From contig CAVQOL010000002.1 of assembly GCA_963714415.1 (NCBI GenBank), positions 1-64,000 of the forward strand: a stretch of DNA of 64,000 nt, given 5' to 3'. Source of the DNA: JAGXRK01 sp963714415 (GTDB lineage Bacteria; Bacteroidota; Ignavibacteria; Ignavibacteriales; Ignavibacteriaceae). Shown in pieces: positions 61,172 through 64,000 of the stretch. The position numbers were made by a program, and so were the translations under genes. Each line of letters starts with the position of its first letter. The stretch's first letter is position 1. The notes beneath the pieces were generated by a model, which saw nothing but the letters and a program-made list of their open reading frames with translations, was not told the DNA's origin and did no database searches.

Positions 61172-62982
61172 TTAAAAAGTGCTTTTGTGAAGTTCCTCAA
61201 TAGTATTTAGCAAAGATTCAATTTTTTCAATTTTTGTTTTTGGATAATTTTCATCTGGCTTTATTATGAGGGCTTTTTCATAATAGGATTTTGCTTCCGC
61301 ATATTTCTTTTCACTAAGAAGTTCATCTGCCTTTCTTATGTTCTCGTTATGAAGCTACTGTTTGATCTATTTCGATCTTTTTCATCTTTAAATTCTCGCC
61401 GGATTCTTCAACAATCATTTTCTTAAACTCATCAGGATATCCGATATTTTTAGGTTTGAAAAATTCATTCTTTGAAATTCCATCCATATACTTTAGTAAT
61501 AAATTTTCACCAAGCTGTTTCCAGGTTTTATAAGTTTGTTCTGCCGATGATATTGAGTAGTTAGTTAGATATTCAATTGCTTCGCCCTTGGAATTTTTAA
61601 GTAACGATAACGCTGTTGCTTCAATATTTTCTTGTTGAGCAAAGATATTTGCCTTCAAGTTCATTTTGAGTTTTCTTTACGTCATCTATAACTACTGAAT
61701 ATTTCGGGTATGAAAAATTTGAAACAAAATTGAAAACCCAAAATGCAGAATCCCAACTAAACTTCGATATCGAGCCAACATCATGTGAAAAGTTATATGG
61801 AACTTTGGTCATTGAAGCATACATTGGCGTGTAAACTGTAAAGTATGTGTCATCAACACCAAACCAAAAAACCCCACCAACTTCTCTTGGCAAATAAGAG
61901 CGCGCTTGGGAAACAAATGAAAATCCTGTTTGCGGAGTAGAGATTGGTCTTTCGTGAAAATATTCTTCCCCATTGTACTCCCAAACTAACGGACGCCATC
62001 TATATGGCATTTGATAAGGTTCTGCTGCAATTCCTTTCGTCATATCTAATTCAGTTCCCTCATAGTGGTCACGCATTAGATTCATTACATCGTGAACAGA
62101 TAATTTTTTATCCGGCTTGATGTACAAAGGCAATCTCTCCAATGATTCGCCTTTAATATATGAAAGATATTTATCCATATCTGAATTACATCTTCTAAAT
62201 AATGACCAGACTCTTGCATCGCAAAATCTTATCGCACCAAAATCTAACGGAGCATAAGCATCAGCAAAATTAAATTCAGAATCTTTTCCTGTGAAATAGC
62301 CTTTCTCTCTTGCAAAAGAAATTACATCAGGTGCATACATACAATTTTCAGAATCGTTTAATGGAAATGTTGTTATTCGTGATTGGTTTGCATGCCCGGA
62401 AACGTAACCATCCGGAATTTTTACGGCTACCCAAACCGTTCCTTTGTTTCCTTCTCCTTTGCCAATCATCTCAAGTATCCACGCTTCATTTGCGTCTGCA
62501 ATTGAAAATGATTCGCCAGAACTACAGTATCCATATTCATTGACAAGGTCAGTCATAATTTTAATAGCTTCACGCGCAGTTTTAGATCTTTGAAGAGCGA
62601 TAAACATTAAACTGCCGTAATCAATTATTCCTTTGGAATCGACAAGCCCTTCTCTTCCACCAAAAGTAGTTTCACCAATTACAACCTGATGTTCGTTCAT
62701 ATTTCCGATTACGTTATAAGTGACTGAAACCTGAGGAATTTTTCCAAGGAATTTTCCCGAATCCCATTCATAAATTTCTAACCAGGTACCATTTTGGTAA
62801 ACAACAGCCGGATAATGATAAAGCTCACCGAAAAATCCATAGGAATCGGCTGAGTATGTTACCATAACAGAGCCATCAATACTTGCACCTTTTGTAACAA
62901 TAAAATTTGTGCAGGCATTATTCGTATCAACAAATAAAAAGCTTATAGCAATTGCAGCGGATAAAAGAATTTTTCTTATCAT
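61172..62982 (-). CDS. C69-family dipeptidase (Ntn hydrolase) with TPR-like C-terminal tail, frameshifted
   Basis: The signal peptide is followed by NNACTNFIVTKGASIDGSVM; the cysteine is the expected N-terminal nucleophile of this peptidase family. Later motifs include GETTFGGREGL, NEYGYCSSGESFSIADANEAWILEM and HANQSRITTFP. ATG 62982 is preferred over 63009 because GAAGGA lies before it. The frame changes near 61660 (ELEGK continuing as IFAQQENIEATAL). A stop at 61347 can be passed by one more frame change, adding ADELLSEKKYAEAKSYYEKA and a KIEKIESLL end at 61172, a TPR-like helix pair. That tail could instead be a separate remnant. Likely periplasmic. Confidence 0.8.
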
Positions 62983-63154
62983 AATTATTCCTTCTTTTGA
63001 TTTATTCATCTAAAAAAATATTGATGGCAAGATAAGAAAAACAGTTGGAATGAAGAATGAAAATCGGTGCAATGAAACGATTTTTACGGCCTCGAATAAA
63101 AGATTAATTGCACAATATTTACTAATTTATGGCAAACAATAAAAGGTTTATAAA

Positions 63155-63487
63155 ATGATACGATTATCCTATATACTCGGTATAATAATTTTATTACTTT
63201 CTATCTACATCGGTTATGAAATTCAGAACAATTACATAATTGTTTTATCCGGATTGCTGATAGTTGCAAATATCTCGGCATTTATAAAATCTCGTCAAAA
63301 AAATGATCTGTTCAATGTAGTTGTAAATATGAGTAATTGTTTAATGTGTTTCTTTATCGGCTTCGAAATATTAGATGGAGAAAAAACTTACCTCATATGG
63401 ATCTATTTTGTTTCAGCATTTATTTTTCTGATAGCTACTTATATAATCTATAGAAGAAATTTAAGACCATTTAACAAGTTTTCGTAA
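63155..63487 (+). CDS. Small four-helix membrane protein of unknown function
   Basis: The 110 residues consist almost wholly of hydrophobic segments (YILGIIILLLSIYIGYEI, IIVLSGLLIVANISAFI, MSNCLMCFFIGFEI, IWIYFVSAFIFLIATYII) with a basic C-terminus. No family is recognised. It is divergent from the C69 peptidase and 40 bases before the SRPBCC-domain gene. Confidence 0.6.
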   Translation: MIRLSYILGIIILLLSIYIGYEIQNNYIIVLSGLLIVANISAFIKSRQKNDLFNVVVNMSNCLMCFFIGFEILDGEKTYLIWIYFVSAFIFLIATYIIYRRNLRPFNKFS

Positions 63488-63527
63488 AAATAATTTAATG
63501 ATTTTCTATCCGTATTACGGAGGTAAA

Positions 63528-64000
63528 ATGAAAATACTTTTATTTGCATTTTCACTTTTTTTGATAACTGTTTATCCTCAGGAATCAGAAAAAATCACTC
63601 CTCATTTTGATATATTCACATTTGAAAAAATCGTAATTCTTCCAGGTTCACCCGAACAGATTTTTGATGCAGCAACCGGCGATATCAGCGGATGGTGGGA
63701 TCATTCTTTTTCCGGAAATCCTAAAAAATTCTACATTGAGCCAAAACCCGGCGGCGGCTTCTATGAAATATTTGACGATGAAGGAAATGGAGTTTTACAC
63801 GCAACTGTAATTTTTGCTCAGAGAGGTAAACTTTTAAGATTTGACGGTCCTCTTGGTTTATCCGGTCGTGCTGTTCAGATTGTAACAACGTATGAATTTT
63901 CTCCTTCAGGAGAAGATTCAACTTTAATGAAAGTTTCGGTTCACGGATCAGGTGAATTAGAAGAAGGATTGCCTGCAATTGTTGAAAGAGTGTGGGAACA
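63528..64000 (+). CDS. Exported SRPBCC (START/AHSA1-like) domain protein, cut by the window end
   Basis: GGAGG at 63519-63523 precedes ATG 63528. A signal peptide (LLFAFSLFLITVYPQ) is followed by FEKIVILPGSPEQIFDAATG, GWWDHSFSG, EPKPGGGFYEIFDDEG and LRFDGPLGLSG, which match the SRPBCC ligand-binding fold. The frame is open to the last base, so the C-terminus is missing. An export signal is unusual for this fold, which is mostly cytoplasmic. Function unknown. Confidence 0.75.
   Translation, partial: MKILLFAFSLFLITVYPQESEKITPHFDIFTFEKIVILPGSPEQIFDAATGDISGWWDHSFSGNPKKFYIEPKPGGGFYEIFDDEGNGVLHATVIFAQRGKLLRFDGPLGLSGRAVQIVTTYEFSPSGEDSTLMKVSVHGSGELEEGLPAIVERVWE

Noticed and set aside
1..64000. CRISPR arrays, prophage or integrase genes
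   Set aside because: No regularly spaced direct repeats, phage structural genes or recombinases were seen; the only mobile trace is the transposase fragment near 54000.

Overview
The window is AT-rich bacterial chromosome. Several secreted proteins end in a C-terminal sorting domain of the kind 'NYPNPFNP ... YDLLGREV ... GIYFYQIKAG'. There are PorV-like outer-membrane proteins, many TonB-dependent receptors, and no SusD. This combination points to the Bacteroidota/Chlorobiota side of the tree, most likely Ignavibacteria; that assignment is an inference from protein style. No rRNA, tRNA or CRISPR array was seen. More than 30 single-base frame breaks interrupt otherwise well-conserved genes, several in short homopolymers. 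I read most of them as assembly or sequencing errors, so broken genes are annotated at full span.

Region 1 (1-23562, + strand) looks like a galactan/galactose utilisation locus. In order it holds: a GH2 beta-galactosidase with extra C-terminal carbohydrate-binding parts; a TonB-dependent receptor; a 1152-residue secreted protein with a sorting domain; a PorV-like protein; a SurA-like peptidyl-prolyl isomerase; a GH30 glycosidase and a CBM9-type protein, both with sorting domains; a serine hydrolase; a vSGLT-like Na+/galactose symporter; then galT, galM and galK. Surface proteins would bind and cut galactan, the receptor and symporter would import the products, and the Leloir enzymes would convert galactose to glucose-1-phosphate.

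Region 2 (23705-27433, - strand) is a four-gene corrinoid methyl-transfer operon: an MttB-family methyltransferase without pyrrolysine, a MetH-type reactivation protein, a corrinoid protein and a homocysteine S-methyltransferase. It resembles a methionine synthase split into separate proteins with a quaternary-amine-type methyltransferase in place of the methyl-folate module. A divergent PadR-family regulator (27867-28400) with a palindrome over its promoter follows. After it come four exported proteins (28546-33267): transglutaminase-like, WD40/PD40 propeller, metallo-beta-lactamase fold and choloylglycine-hydrolase-like Ntn hydrolase.

Region 3 (33493-46716) holds two more TonB-dependent receptors, a lipoprotein, a THUMP-type RNA methyltransferase, a thioesterase, a DMT transporter, a small response regulator and a large hybrid histidine kinase with a periplasmic solute-binding sensor and about five PAS domains. 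Region 4 (46718-52384, - strand) encodes both methylmalonyl-CoA mutase subunits and the chaperone GTPase MeaB, with two copies of one intergenic repeat between the genes. Region 5 (52562-54868) has a small membrane protein, a TerC-family protein and then a gene graveyard: fragments of a C69 peptidase, an alpha-2-macroglobulin, an IS200/RAYT-type transposase with palindromes, and a pirin. Region 6 (54871-64000) carries an intact-length alpha-2-macroglobulin with a thioester motif, a C69 peptidase with a TPR-like tail, a small membrane protein and a truncated SRPBCC-domain protein.
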